DNA of 64,000 nucleotides. Source: Thalassia testudinum. Lineage: Eukaryota; Streptophyta; Magnoliopsida; Alismatales; Hydrocharitaceae. Positions 10,596-22,129 of this stretch are shown here, piece after piece. A program made the translations under genes and the position numbers. The stretch spans positions 93,846,001 to 93,910,000 of the forward strand of contig JAZHRO010000073.1 of assembly GCA_037157565.1 (NCBI GenBank), in the 5' to 3' direction. Below the pieces are notes generated by a model. The model worked only from the letters and a program-made list of their open reading frames with translations. It did not search any database and had not been told where the DNA came from. Each line of letters starts with the position of its first letter. Position 1 is the first letter of the stretch.

Positions 10596-12287
10596 TGATT
10601 AGCCTATTTAAGTATTTAAGTGCCTAGACATTAAGTTAATTTTAACATTTAGATAGCATACATTAGGATGTAAATAAATAATTTATATTTTTAGCTTAAG
10701 TGCATAATTCATGTGTGGCATCCATATCTAAATGTATTTAGAATTAACCTAGGATTGCATGCATTTGATTAGTTAATTACTTAGGTGCATTACATACATT
10801 GTTTTAATTAGCATAGAAGTTAAGGAGTTATGTATAAATAATCCTAATTATTTTATTATTATTCTTCTTCTCCTTCTGCAGGTAACCACTCTGCCTCCGC
10901 CTCCTCCTCCTGCGCATTCACTCTTCCAGCATTCACTCGACGGTGGATCTCCTCCCACCTGTTTGAATTTCAAATCCTTGTAGCCACAGCTACAAAGGAG
11001 GAGGAATGGCTGCCATTCAGAGGAGGACTCCATCCCCACTCCTCACCGTGCAGAGAACTTGTTCTTATCCACTCCACTACTACCGGCCAACCGTGGCGGC
11101 GCTTCACCACCGTGGGCGTGCGCGGTGACAGCCCGCATTGCATCGCAGAGCTCCTCACTACAAACTCACCGTGCAACTACCTGACCATCAACTTCACATC
11201 CCCCACCACATCCCCCACCACTTTCTCCTCTGTTTCTCTTCCACCTCGAAAACAAACCCAACTTCACTCGTCGTCGCCCAGCTCACGTAGCAGCTGCAAC
11301 TGCAGCAACACACGCATAGCCTTTGCATGCCACCCACTACACTGCCCCTTACCTTCAGACCACGTGCACCTCCTCACTGCCTTGCAGAAGCGTCGCATGC
11401 AACAAGTCCTTCCTATGGCTCCCCATGCAACTGCATGCATGGACATGTGTGCCTGCCGCACGCATCATCAGCAGCAGCTTCGCCCGCGCACAGAGCATGC
11501 TGCACCTCTGCTTGCCCCTCCCATGCCATGAGCAGCAGAACCAGCCCACAGCATGTCCGCATAGCCTCCGTGCCTCCCTCGCTGCACCTCCACCCACAAC
11601 CACTCTAGCGCATGTCCTCCAACAGCAACAGAGCACCTCCCCCACCAACCCTCGCCTCCAGCCCACACACACAGAGTGTGCGCTACTTCAGCAGCTCCGC
11701 TCGCACGCAGCGCGCATCCTCTAGCACCTCCAGCGGCCACGCGCTTCACCTGTAGCACCAGCTTGCCTCCGACCTCCGCTCCACCGTTTAGCCACGTCTG
11801 ATCGTCCCAGTCCACACCGCCACTTCAAAAGCAAAGGACTCGACCCTACGTGCCTCCCCCGAGCTCCTGGTCACCGGTGATCTCTCCTGCCTCACGCATT
11901 AGCCACCGCAAGCAATCCTCTGTTTTGATGTTAATTAAAATTTATATTTTTTGCCATTGAGGGGGAAGGGAATTTTAGTTAATAATATTCTATTTGGTTG
12001 ATTTTATGAGCATCTCCCTCTTGTTTTGCATAACTACAAAATCTGCATGATAATGTCTTATTATCTCAATTGAAAAGCGATTTCGATCCAATTTCTTGAC
12101 AAAACTAATCGTGAACATATGATTTTTTAATCGGTGCGAGTTTAAGTAGGTCATTGCCTCCATGTGGATATGACCCGCTCCTTGTTGAGTGGTTATTTTA
12201 ATTACTTTGATTAGTCGATTTTCCACCACTTAGAAAAATGACAAATCTTCTTAATCATCAATTTCAAAAGCGAAAATTGACTTATCA
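10596..12287 (+). repeat. 3' LTR of element A
   Basis: The 1692-bp LTR runs from TGATTAGCC to TTATCA; its right end matches the LTR remnant at 1-333. A TATAAATA promoter box is at about 10832-10839 and a conserved GCCTCC box at about 12148. The 10860-11900 part is C-rich and yields many overlapping chance frames in both strands, none with a domain. It is related to the solo LTR at 60889-62816. Confidence 0.95.
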
Positions 12288-12795
12288 GGGCACAACCCAT
12301 TAAGGGCCCATCACATTCTAGAAGCACCAATTTCCCAATCCTAACTAAAATCAATTAGACGTTGGCCATAAAGATTCATTCGCTCATCGAGATCCAGATT
12401 GAGATTTTTCATGATTAACCTGCTTATACTGGTCAATCGGATGTCTAGCTGGGGGGGTAGCATCAAACGGCCTCAACTGGGGGGTACATTAAGAACCGAA
12501 GGTGCAAGCCAATGGAAGAACTTTCTCTCTAGTCCCTCCTCCTAACTGGTTGGATTGCTTGGATATAAGTAGAGTAAATCATCCATAATCTTACGACATA
12601 TTTTGAGAGTTTATAGACCTTTAGGCTACCCCACCTAAGGACAGGCTTGTATTCTTGTGTTGCAGGGTCCCTCTCTTCCCCGTCCGTCCGACCTCCTTCC
12701 AATGTATGCTTGGAAGGAGGTCATTGAATCCTAGATTGGAAGGACCTTTAGACCGTTCTAAGAAGTGGAGGTTGAGCTATAGCCAAGCAGATCCC
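12288..12795 (+). other. 5' leader of element B (right part)
   Basis: GGGCACAACCCATTAAGGGC onward aligns with 28445-28820 of element E and with 47640-47663 of F, including the stretch with GATGTCTAGCT and the GGTGCAAG block. The left part of the leader lies beyond element A, outside the window. It ends at the gag ATG at 12796. Confidence 0.88.
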
Positions 12796-14463
12796 ATGGC
12801 TGATCAACAACCACCTCCCCCATCCCCGAACCAGCAGGAGCTGATTCAGAGGTAGTTGGAAGAATTGCAGTAGATGCAGCAATGGTTCCAACGTATGCAT
12901 GGTCAGGGTGCTCGGCCCTTGAAGGATTTCTATGATCCTTCAAACTATGGGGAACGTCTCGGTGTCATGATCCCCACCGGAGACATAGAAATCAAGCCCC
13001 AAGTCTTAAGCTTAATTAAGTATTTTCATGGGCTTGGCTCAAAGGACCCATTCCAGCACCTGGGGGAGCTGACCACTTTGGTTGAGACCACTAGAGAAAG
13101 GAATCTGAACGAAGAGCAAACGGTCATGAGGCTTTTCCCCCAATCTCTCGGGGATAAAGCCGCACATTGGTACCGGACCATAGGAAGGCCGATTGAAACT
13201 TGAGCTACTCTTAAGTTGGCTTTCTTGAAGAAATTCTTCCCTATCAAAAGGACCAATGCCTTGCGATGGGCGATTACCACTTTCGCCCAGCGGCTGGGGG
13301 GACCATTTCATGGTGCCTAGGAGTGATTCCAGAAACTTTTGAGGAAGTGTCAACACCATGAGGTGCCGAAATGGCAACTCATGCAGATTTTCTATCACAG
13401 GTTGGTTGAGCAACTCCATAATCATGTGGATGCCTCTTACGGAGGCAATTTCCTCAACAGGGATGCAGATAGCGAATACGACCTATTTGAGGAAATGAGG
13501 AGAATTCAATTGATCACGCCTCCATGGATGCATTCAACCCGTCCCAACAACCCAGGTCAAGTGCTAATGAGATCCAGGATTTTCATTCATTTGACATGGG
13601 ATTGATTTGTAATAAACTGGATAAAATGGACTTGGTTGCTAAGAGAAAGGAAGAATGGATGTCTGGGAATTCGAGAAACACTTCTACACCTACTCAATCC
13701 CAGAATTCAGGATTCCATTCCTCACGAGCTCCCACGGGGTGGGAGTTCATGAACCAACTTGAATCGGCTCAACCTATGAGCCAGGATTTCTCGAAACCTT
13801 ATGGGTTCCAAACTGGGGCCTTTGATCCCAGTTTTTCTGATCCTTCCTTCTCTCCATCCTCGCCTTATGAGGATGCATACGCAATGCAGGAAAATGTTAG
13901 GTCCAACTCGTATTCCAACACTTACAACTCGGGTCGGAGGAACCACCCTGACTTTTCCTGGAAAAGTCAGGGGCAACAGACCCAAACATGACCCAGCAAC
14001 TATGTATCTCAAAGACCTATGGGTCAGGGTCAAGTATACACCCAGTTGCCCCTCGAGACCAGTTACTCAGTCATCTTGGATTGCCCAACAATCTGCAGGG
14101 CAGGCTGATCTAAACCAGCAGATGGTAGAAATGCAAGGGTCCATGCTTCAGCTTATGCAGCAAATGAAGACATCATTGGACAACTTGCAATCCAAGTTTA
14201 TTACTAAAACCCAACAACCTAGATCTCTACCATCCCAACCCATACCTAACCCGCACAATGTGCAAAATCAGGGCAATAGGGCCCAAGGGTACGACAATCA
14301 AACGGACCCAGACACACATGCTCAAATGGTTGAGCAAGGTCCCTCATCATCTTCTTTCTCTGGTTACATGACTAACCAAGGCCCTCCAATCCTCACTAAC
14401 CCATCTCAAGACCCAAACCATTATGCCTCTGCAAACTCTGTCACCTTGAGAAGTGGAAAGTAG
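12796..14463 (+). pseudogene. gag: gag of element B, broken
   Basis: ATG at 12796 begins MADQQPPPPSPNQ. The gag domain covers about 12950-13420, with LFPQSLGDKAAHWY at about 13132-13173, FLKKFFP and the CQHHEVPKWQ block. Stops replace conserved residues: TAG and TGA stand at the Trp and Arg of the AWERF motif near 13318, and two TAGs stand at Gln positions near 12853 and 12871, all as expected for C-to-T changes. Frameshifts at about 13530 and 13985 move the reading through other frames. The later part (13524-14463) is Ser/Gln/Asn/Tyr-rich with SNTYNSGRRNHPDFSW. I do not see a CCHC knuckle in it. Confidence 0.9.
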
Positions 14464-15579
14464 ACCCAGGATCCTGAATTACCTTCTAGAAGCCAAAACC
14501 CTGGGGAGATTAAGAGAAAGGAGGAGATTAAAGAAGATAATAAGGCCTAGGGACCGAAAATTGAAGACACTACCCACATCCTCTTCCCTAATGCCCTATT
14601 AAAAACCAAGAAGAAGAAGACCTTAGATAGCAATGAGAAGCTCCTAAATTTATTCAAGAGCATAGAGATCAACACTCTGCTCCTTGACGCTATTAAGCAT
14701 ATCTCGGCTTATGCTAAATTTTTGAAAGAACTGTGTACCCAAAAGCGTAAGTTGAGAGAACCCACTCCGAGGAAGGTGATTCTCTCTGAGCAAGCAAGTT
14801 CTGTTACCCTACATCGCCTTCCTCAAAAGAAGAAAGATCCAGGTGTCCCCTTGATCTCATGTGTTATTGAGGAATACACTTTTGATAGGGCATTATTGGA
14901 TTTAGGTGCATCCATCAACCTAATCCCGACTTCTCTTTATGAGAGGCTTAGGTTGGGTGAACTCAGGCCAACCTCAGTAATGCTACAATTAGTTGACTGA
15001 TCTGTCACCACATCGAGAGGCGTTATTGAGGACGTAATTGTCAAGGTCAAGGATTTCTATTTTCCTATAGATTTCCTCGTCCTTGACATGGATGTACCTA
15101 ACGATTTGAGGAACACGCCCATCATTCTGGGGCGTCCATTCCTAGCTACCGCCAAGGCCAACATAAATTGTGAAAGCAGTAGTATGGAGATCGCCTTTGG
15201 GGATAAGAAGCTAACTCTGGATATTTTCAAGGCGATAAGAGGATTTGAGGATTGTGGATTCATTAAGGAGCTCGAGGATCAGGATCTTGAGACTTGTATG
15301 ACAATCAGTGCACTTGAGGACTCCACCAGCTTTAGCGAATCCAACCCACAAACTTTCGTGGTAGACCTACCACAACTTGAAGAGGCTATTAATTTTGTTC
15401 ATTCCCAGCCTCTTCCACTGGATCATCTTGATGAATCTTCATTAGCGTCCTCCCTACATTCTATACTGAACGCACCTCAGCTTGAACTGAAGCCATTGCC
15501 TAAAAATCTGAAATATGAGTTCTTAGAACCTGAAAACATGCTCCCTATCATTATTAGTGCTGATTTGACTAAAGAGTAA
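14464..15579 (+). pseudogene. Protease and linker of element B (active site retained)
   Basis: In one frame with a few stops (14461, about 14548, 14998). The aspartic protease follows a Lys-rich segment with CTQKRK; the active site reads ALLDLGASIN at about 14890-14920, intact. Blocks FPIDFLVLDM and PIILGRPFLATAKA come at about 15060-15155. An acidic linker with PQLELKPLPKNLKYEFL (about 15475-15525) leads into RT, as in A and G1. This frame is the least damaged protease in the window. Confidence 0.88.
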
Positions 15580-15582
15580 GAA

Positions 15583-17080
15583 TTGAGGTTAATTAAGGTC
15601 CTTAAGAACAACAGAGAGGCAATTGGATGGACCATCCACGACCTTAGAGGGATCGAGCCATCTTATTGTAATCATTGTATTTTGATGGAAGATGGATCCC
15701 ACCCTTCTCGCAAGATGCAAAGGAGACTAAACCCAAATATGCGAGAAGTGGTCAAGAAGGAGATAATTAAGTGGCTCGATGCTAGAATTATATACCCAAT
15801 CTCAGATAGTCCGTGGGTTAGCCTCGTTCATATTGTACCCAAGAAGATGGGAATAACCATTTTGACCAACGAGAAAGGGGAAACCTTCACCACTCGTTCA
15901 GCTTTTCTTGGAGAGTTTGTATTGACTATAGGAAGCTGAACACAGCCACTATAAAGGATCACTTTCCCTTGCCATTCATCGGTCAAATCCTTGAAAGGTT
16001 AGCTAGGCAAAAATACTTTTGTTTCCTGGACGGTTATTCGGGATATAACCAAGTCCCTATCCATCCCGAAGACTAGGAAAAGACAACCTTCACATGTCCC
16101 TACGGAACCTTTGCATTCTGTAGAATGCCATTCGGGCTTTGCAATGCACCTGCTACTTTTCAAAGGTGCATGCTGGCCATCTTTTCTAACTTGGTGGAAG
16201 ATTGTCTTGAGTTGTTCATGGATGATTTCTCCATTTTCGAAGATTCTTTTGAGTCCTGCCTGGCTAACTTGGAATTTATCCTTCAGAGATGCATCAAGAC
16301 ACGACTGGTCCTTAGCTGGGAAAAGAGCCAATTTATGACTCAGGAAAGCATTGTCCTGGGTCAGGTGGTCCCTAGTCGGGTATTAAGGTTGATAATGCTA
16401 TCTCGAGACTTCCTCCACAAACATCTGTAAAATAGATCCGCTCTTTCCTTGGTCATGTGCGTTTTTACAGAAGATTCATTAAGGACTTCTCGAAGGTTGC
16501 TCGGCCCTTGAGTAACCTTCTAGCCAAAGATATGCCATTTGAGTTCAATGAATCATGCTGCAAGGCATTTATTTTATTAAAAATGATAGTCACCTGTGCC
16601 TCAGTGTTGCAACCATCGGTCTAGACAGCCCCATTTGAGATTTTGGCTGATGCATCTGATTATGCCATCGAGGCTGTCTTGGGTCAGAAGATTGAGAAAA
16701 AGCCCTCTGTGATCTACTACGCTAGCAAGACTCTGGACGAGGCCCAGAGGAACTACACCGTTATTGAAAAAGAATTGCTAGCTGTAGTTTTCACCTTAGA
16801 CAAATTCAGGGCTTATCTATTGGGTTCTCGTGTCATCATCTATACCGAACACTCAGCCTTGAGACATCTCTTGGCCAAAAAGGGTGCCAAACCCCAGCTT
16901 ATTTGCTGGATTCTACTGCTTCAAGAATTCGATCTTGAAATCAAGGATAAAGCTGGGGCACAAAATGTAGTGGCGGATCACCTCTCGAGAATCCTAATTG
17001 ATTCTCCTCATCCGGATATTACGATCTCGGATACTTTTCCGGATGAGACTATCCTTACAGTCTCGGGTATCTGAACCCCC
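15583..17080 (+). pseudogene. pol: Reverse transcriptase and RNase H of element B, broken
   Basis: RT begins near 15590. It passes NPNMREVVKKEIIKWLDA at about 15733, shifts frame at about 15905 inside the SWRVCIDYRKLNTA block, continues with MPFGLCNAPATFQRC at about 16125 and the catalytic FMDDF at 16215-16229, and shifts again at about 16370. The thumb and RNase H run to about 16990, with [15 protein letters not shown] and YTEH; the last motif has Glu where A has Asp. NVVADHLSR closes the domain. A stop at 17072-17074 separates it from integrase. Two frameshifts and several TAG stops kill the gene. Confidence 0.92.
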
Positions 17081-18360
17081 TGGTTTGCGGATATCGTTAA
17101 TTATTTGGTCGTTGGTCAAATCCCCCAGGATTGGACCAAACAACAATGGGATAGACTTGTGCCTGAGGCCAAATATTATTTTTGGGATGATCTCGAGATG
17201 TACAGCATCAGCGCTAACCAGATTATTCGTCGATGCATCTCAGAAATTGAGTTTCATAGCATACTTGAGTTCTGCTACACTTCTGCATGTGGTGGACACT
17301 TTTCCAGGAAAAAGACGGCAGCAAAAATCTTGCAATCCAGATTCTATTGGCCATCATTATTTAAGGATGCCCAGGAATTATCAAAGTCATGCACCCGATG
17401 CCAGACACTCAGGAACATGGCTAGGAGAGATATGATGCCCCTAAATCTTATACTTTCCGTTGAAATTTTCAATATTTGGGGCATCAATTTTATGGAACCC
17501 TTCCCTCCATTTGGACACCAGTATATTCTGGTCGCTATTGATTATGTCTCCAAATGGATTGAGGCAATTCCCACCTGGACTAATGGCCACAAGGTGGTCA
17601 TGAATTTTGTGAAGAAAAATATCTTCAGTTGGTTCGAGGTTCCTCAGGCAATTATCAGTGATGGTGGCACACATTTCACCCATGCCCAGTTTTGGAATTT
17701 ACTGGGGAAATACGGGGTGAATCATTGGATTTCCACGCCTTACCACCCTCAAATGAATGGACAGGCCGAGGTCTCCAATCAGGAGATCAAAAACATTTTG
17801 CAGAAAACCGTTAGGCCTGATAGGAAGGATTGGACCAAAAAGATAGATGATACTCTTTGGGCCTAATGTACGGTGTACAAAATGCCTATCCGTATGTCTC
17901 TATTCCGTCTGGTGTTTGGTAAGGCATGTCACTTACCCATAGAACTTGAACATCGGGCATTTTAGGCCATCAGGAAATGTAATTTTGACCTAGAGTTGGC
18001 TGGGAAAACCAAGAAACTCCAACTATTTGAGTTGGAGGAGCTTCGAAATGATGCTGAAAATGCCAGAATCTATAAGGCAAGGACCAAAGCTTTCCATGAC
18101 CAGATGATTTCACGTAAGAGCTTTGAGCCAAACTAGAAGGTCTAGCTTTTTGATTCTTGATTGAAGCTTTTCCCCGGCTAACTCAGGTCTAAGTGGGACG
18201 GCCTATTTGTTATTGAGTGGATTTTCCCTAACAGGGCCGTCAAATTCTCTGACCCAAAGATGGGTAATATCTTCAAGGTTAACGGACAGCGTCTCAAACC
18301 CTTTTTTTACCATATGCTCCCTGAACCCATCTTGGACAAGGTTGCTCTTACCTTGCCTTA
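17081..18360 (+). pseudogene. Integrase of element B, first catalytic Asp changed
   Basis: The frame is open 17105-17866 and then carries stops to TTGCCTTAA at about 18361. The zinc-binding domain has FCYTSACGGHF (about 17268-17300) and CTRCQ (about 17391). The core reads WGINFMEPF where A has WGIDFMGPF, so the first catalytic Asp is Asn. The second Asp (ISDGGTHF, about 17655) and the Glu (QAEVSNQEIK, about 17762-17791) are kept. The C-terminal domain with SKWDGLFVIEWIFPNRAV follows. Stops lie at about 17864, 17962 and in the 18130-18180 segment. Confidence 0.9.
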
Positions 18361-18498
18361 ACTACCGTGGGCCGATCATCGCCTAGTTGAAGGCACTAAA
18401 CTCAGCATGTGTAAAGACTATTCCGAGCTGACCAGAATCTCACGAAAATCAAGTGCTATTCTTCCACTTCTACTTGCCTGCATGCTTTCATTTTTAAC

Positions 18499-18535
18499 AA
18501 TGAGGACATTGCATTAGCTAAGAATGGGGGCTAGA
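18499..18535 (+). promoter_or_regulatory. Second polypurine tract module of B
   Basis: AATGAGGACATT is followed after 12 bases by GAATGGGGGCTAGA, the same arrangement as in A, E and G1, about 1.2 kb before the 3' LTR. Confidence 0.6.
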
Positions 18536-18944
18536 TATTTCTGACGAATCCTTTTGTTAGCCATAACAGTAATTTCCTATTTTTCATCTTAAAAAAAAAG
18601 AATTAGGAGATGAGAACTTAGGCATTAGGAGTTGCAAACTTTAGGAATTGATACTTTGGGACCTGAATACTTAAACTCTTTAGGTCTTCGGGCTTAATTA
18701 GGTCGGGTGTCCACTCGAATGTGGACTTAGTCTCGAGTCCTCGCCAAATAATCTTATCTTAAACTGGTAAATAATTTTGGATGATAAGTATGCGACTTAT
18801 CAACCCGCCCTTTGATTTGAGGGGATTTTAACTCTAAGCGTCTACACACTTTTTGCATTGACTCACTTTTCAGCGGTTTTCTCGGAAATTCGGTAACTAA
18901 TGAACTATCTAGGGTGGTATGGTTGGCAAGTTCTCGGTGGTAAT

Positions 18945-19169
18945 AGCTCATTGGCCGGTTGTCCAGAGCCCAGCCACAAGACCATTTTCGTCGTACTGCC
19001 TTTAAGTAAATCTTAGATCAGGGAAGCCGCCTACTTAAAAAACAAAAAAGAAAAAAAAAGAAAAAGGAGAAAAAAATAATAAGTAATAATGCCACACTTC
19101 ACCACACGAGTATAGCTGGCAACTGATCGTGCATAACAGCCCATTGGCCGGTTGTCCATAGCCTAGCTC
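18945..19169 (+). repeat. Pair of 31-bp direct repeats around an A-rich tract
   Basis: CATTGGCCGGTTGTCCA with flanks occurs at 18945-18975 and 19138-19169. The same pair is conserved in E at 31176-31206 and 31382-31412, at similar spacing. Confidence 0.85.
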
Positions 19170-19717
19170 ATAAAAATGCACAATAATTCCCAAAACACTT
19201 AGGGAAGAAGTAGGGAAGTAAAATAAACTGGGGAGATATACACTGGGTTCACCCTTGTGTTGACCCCATAAATAAAAGAAGTAGGGAGAAGGCTACCAAT
19301 CGAAAAGATAAACCTTTAGGCAAGGTCACCTAGGGTCGTAGAAACCCGAAGTCTGTTTCGATGGCTACCTAGTGAGTCTTTTGCTATTTTCAGAAGTTGC
19401 TTAGCACTTAGAGTCCTTTTTGCATCTTGGGTGGGTTGGGTAGCTGTAAAAAGTTATCCCGACACTCTCAAACTCCAAAAAGTCCAAAAAAATAAGAAAA
19501 GAAGAAAAAAACAAAAAAATTGTATCTTTCCTTTTCAAATAAGGCGATGGCTTGGACAGTCTGCATTTTGGTAGCCACCCAGGCACTGTTGAGTTTTGTT
19601 ATTAGGTCCTGGGGTTGAGATTTTATAAAGCAATCGACAAATTTTGCCTAAATAATTGAATCCTAATTCTAGTTTATAAATAGCATTTCGGTTAATTTTC
19701 CTAGGGACTAGCAAAAA

Positions 19718-19732
19718 GTAAGCATGGGGGTA
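19718..19732 (+). promoter_or_regulatory. Polypurine tract of B, with a second copy at 19756-19770
   Basis: AAGCATGGGGGTATG is present twice, 38 bp apart, the second time inside what should be the LTR start. Confidence 0.85.
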
Positions 19733-20614
19733 TGATAAACACGCATGAATTCAAGTAAGCATGGGGGTATGTCACTAAATGGCCTACTCAATGCGTGTGT
19801 CGGCCAAGGCATTGACGAGATGTGGATCTTTTGGTGACAGCTTGAGCGACCTTAAGTGACACCTGTAGCTGTCGCTGAATGCCTGTGCGTGGGATGCTTT
19901 CTTCCCATCCACTATATAAAGGCCTACACACCCCCTTACCAAACCATCTCTACCTACTCTACTCCGACCTACTCCTAAGCTCTAGCAAGCCTACCAATGC
20001 TCTGTTAGAGCTTACTCTCAAGCTCCTAATCCGCCTATTAGTGTAGCAAACCTTTGCCTCACCAAATATTCCTCCCTCTTCCCATCACCATTCATAGGTC
20101 ACCTTGGAGCCGTCCACTCACCTCCATTCTAGTAGCAGATCATCTCCACTTCCTCACCTCCATTCCGGAGCCACGCTGAAGCTTTCCTCTACCCGGCGTC
20201 CTCTGGCATCTCACCTTCGTCGTCCTGCTTCCCAACTCCTTCATCGGAGCTTCCGCCAGGCGCCATCGTCTCACCGAATAGCCACTTCGGGAGATTTCTT
20301 CTCACCCCTTTTCTCTTTTATGCCTTCATAGTTTATTGTAATTGACATTCAAGCAATATATCATATTTGATTCCATCTCTCTCTTGTGATTTCTTGTCAT
20401 TTTTTTTCAAAAACAAAAAAATAATAAAACCATAAAACACTAAAAAGAAACAAATCGAAGCGCGATTTTCATACAAAGTAAACGTTGCCTCCCTGTGTTT
20501 GACCCAGGACTGCCTTGGAGTTTCAGTATAAATTGTATTTGATTATACATTTTATGACTACGACGACAGGTTACTCTTAACCCCTGATTTCAAACACGCG
20601 AAGCCCGTACATCA
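19733..20614 (+). repeat. 3' LTR of element B, shortened
   Basis: It starts TGATAAACACGC and ends ACATCA, 882 bp, against 1415-1465 bp in the related E. TATATAAAGG is at about 19913-19922, the GCCTCCCTGTG box at 20487-20497, and CTACGACGAC (complement of the tRNA-Asp 5' end, 9 of 10) at 20558-20567. Much of U3 is missing relative to E. The right edge breaks the YRKLNTA codons of element D. Confidence 0.87.
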
Positions 20615-21130
20615 GCTGTGTTGAGTTTCCTATAGTCAATGCAAACCCACCATGAAGTTGCAGTGCGAGTTGGGATGGATTCGCCCTTATCATTTTTAAT
20701 CATAGTGAGTCCTACTTTCTTGGGAATGATCTTGATAAGACTCACCCATTGGCTATCAGAAATTAGGTATACAATGCCTACATCCAGCCATTTAATGATC
20801 CCCTTAACAACCTCAACCATATTTGGATTTAGTCGACTTTGAGGTTGTCGCAAAGGTTTCACCTCCACATCTATGTAAATATGATGAGTGCAATACAAGG
20901 GGCAAATCCCATGGAGATCAGCAATGCTCTACCCAATAGCTGCCCTATGATCTTGCAAAATCGAAATCAATTGATGCTTTTGGCTTGGTGTCAAGTGAGC
21001 ACTAATAATAATAGCGTATGTCTCACTATCACTCAAAAACTCGTATTTGAGTGAGTTAGGTAAGTGCTTCAATTCAATTACAAGTAGGTGGGAATTAGAG
21101 TCATGAATGGGAGGAGAAGAATCAATAGTG
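20615..21130 (-). pseudogene. pol: Reverse transcriptase of element D, N-terminal fragment
   Basis: The minus strand reads THHIYID, SRLNPNMVEVVKG and WWVCIDYRKLNTA, and stops because B's LTR begins at the next codon. Fingers only; the catalytic FMDD box is not in the window. A one-codon loss in the VVKKEI block is visible against G1. Confidence 0.9.
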
Positions 21131-22058
21131 GAAATCCGATGATCCTAATATGCGTTATTTCCCACTGATTCCCCACCTGCAAAGTAGTCAGTCGTGACTG
21201 CATTAACGGGAAACCCGTCTATCATAGTCATGCCATCCTGTGTTAGCAGGGGCAATGCAGTAATTGATGACTCAGGATAATCAAAATCAGGGGTGTCGTA
21301 ATCCATTAAACACCCCAAATAATTGGATCTGCGAGAGGGAATGTGCATTGTAGTCATCTTAGTCCCATGTGGATCAAGGTCTAAAAACCCTGACAATGAA
21401 GACGAATGTGACATTGGGTCGTTACAAAGGAGCCCAATGTTACCAACAAAAGCCGATTCCTTGTCTTCACCGTCCTCCTCGATGTGATCATAGTCGAAGT
21501 TTCGTGATGCCCTGACTATGTTCAGTCTAAGTCTTTCATTTCCTAGGGCAATCTCCATACACCCAGATGCACAGTCGATATTCACACAGGCTATCTACAA
21601 AAATGAGCGACCTAAAATAATCGGTGCATCACAGAGATTAGAAGGAACCTCCATATTGAGAACAAAAAAATCCGCTAGAAAGCAAAATCCACGGACCTTA
21701 ACGATCACGTTCTCAACCATGCCCTCGGTGTTTTTACTAATCGATCAGCCAGCTGAATGATAATTGAGGTGGGTTTTAACTCCCCGAATAAAAAATGATC
21801 ATATACAGTGGTGGAAGTTAGGTTGATGGATGAACCCAAATCAAGAAGGGCTCGATCAAATGGAGAATCATGCAAAAAGCAGGAAATAAGTGGGGTACCA
21901 AGGTCTTTCTTCTTAGGCGGTAGGTTAGTTAGTATCACGGCACTAGCTTCCTTTGACAATACCGCCTGCCATTTGTTTTTCTGTTGTCGCTTCAAAGTAC
22001 AATTGTCCATAAAAAACCTAGCAATAGTAGGGATATGATCTATAGCCTTGAGGAGCAA
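21131..22058 (-). pseudogene. Protease and linker of element D, broken
   Basis: From 22058 leftward: LLKAIDHIPTIARFF, a Lys-rich segment, then the protease with RALLDLGSSIN, active site codons at 21828-21842 (DLGSS). The frame changes at about 21710. The linker at 21585-21145 has GCMEIALGNERLRLNIV and an acidic EEDGEDKE segment like that of G1. The Asp-Leu-Gly core is intact, but the chain is broken by stops and a shift. Confidence 0.87.
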
Positions 22059-22129
22059 GACCTAAATATGAACTTCTTTAAACATCGATTTCAGGTCCTC
22101 AAAATTTCACATGCCCTTTTTTCCACTCT

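Larger units (their letters stand above)
1..12287 (+). mobile_element. Element A: Athila-like Ty3/gypsy retrotransposon, 5' LTR truncated by window edge
   Basis: The first 333 bases repeat near-identically at the end of the LTR at 10596-12287, so the element runs off the left side. Between the LTRs lie, in order, a tRNA-Asp primer site, leader, gag with zinc knuckle, protease, reverse transcriptase, RNase H, integrase, untranslated region and polypurine tract. That domain order is Ty3/gypsy, and the tRNA-Asp primer and pol sequence point to the Athila lineage. Every coding part is broken by stops or frameshifts, so the element is dead. A J-family solo LTR splits the integrase. The right LTR lies directly against the 5' leader of element B, so A inserted into B. 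Confidence 0.93.
18361..19717 (+). other. 3' untranslated region of element B
   Basis: It has no gene. It aligns along most of its length with 30540-31979 of E. It contains a second polypurine tract, a pair of direct repeats (18945 and 19138), A-rich runs at about 18590 and 19035-19080, and repeated CTTTAGG/ACTTAGG motifs. Confidence 0.82.
12288..20614 (+). mobile_element. Element B: Athila-like gag-pol retrotransposon, 5' LTR outside the window
   Basis: Starting immediately after A's LTR, the sequence is the interior of a second element: leader shared with E and F, gag, protease, RT, RNase H, integrase, 3' untranslated region, polypurine tract and 3' LTR. Its 3' LTR ends inside the reverse transcriptase of D, so B inserted into D. 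It is the best preserved gag-pol here, with long open blocks, but has several frameshifts and roughly a dozen stops. Confidence 0.92.

Noticed and set aside
11112..11815. Overlapping frames of 93-139 codons on both strands in A's LTR
   Set aside because: The region is C-rich LTR sequence; frames on both strands with Ala/Pro/His/Ser-rich content and no domain are chance.
18945..19169. A CRISPR-like array from repeated 31-bp units
   Set aside because: Only two units, 190 bp apart, in a eukaryotic retrotransposon.
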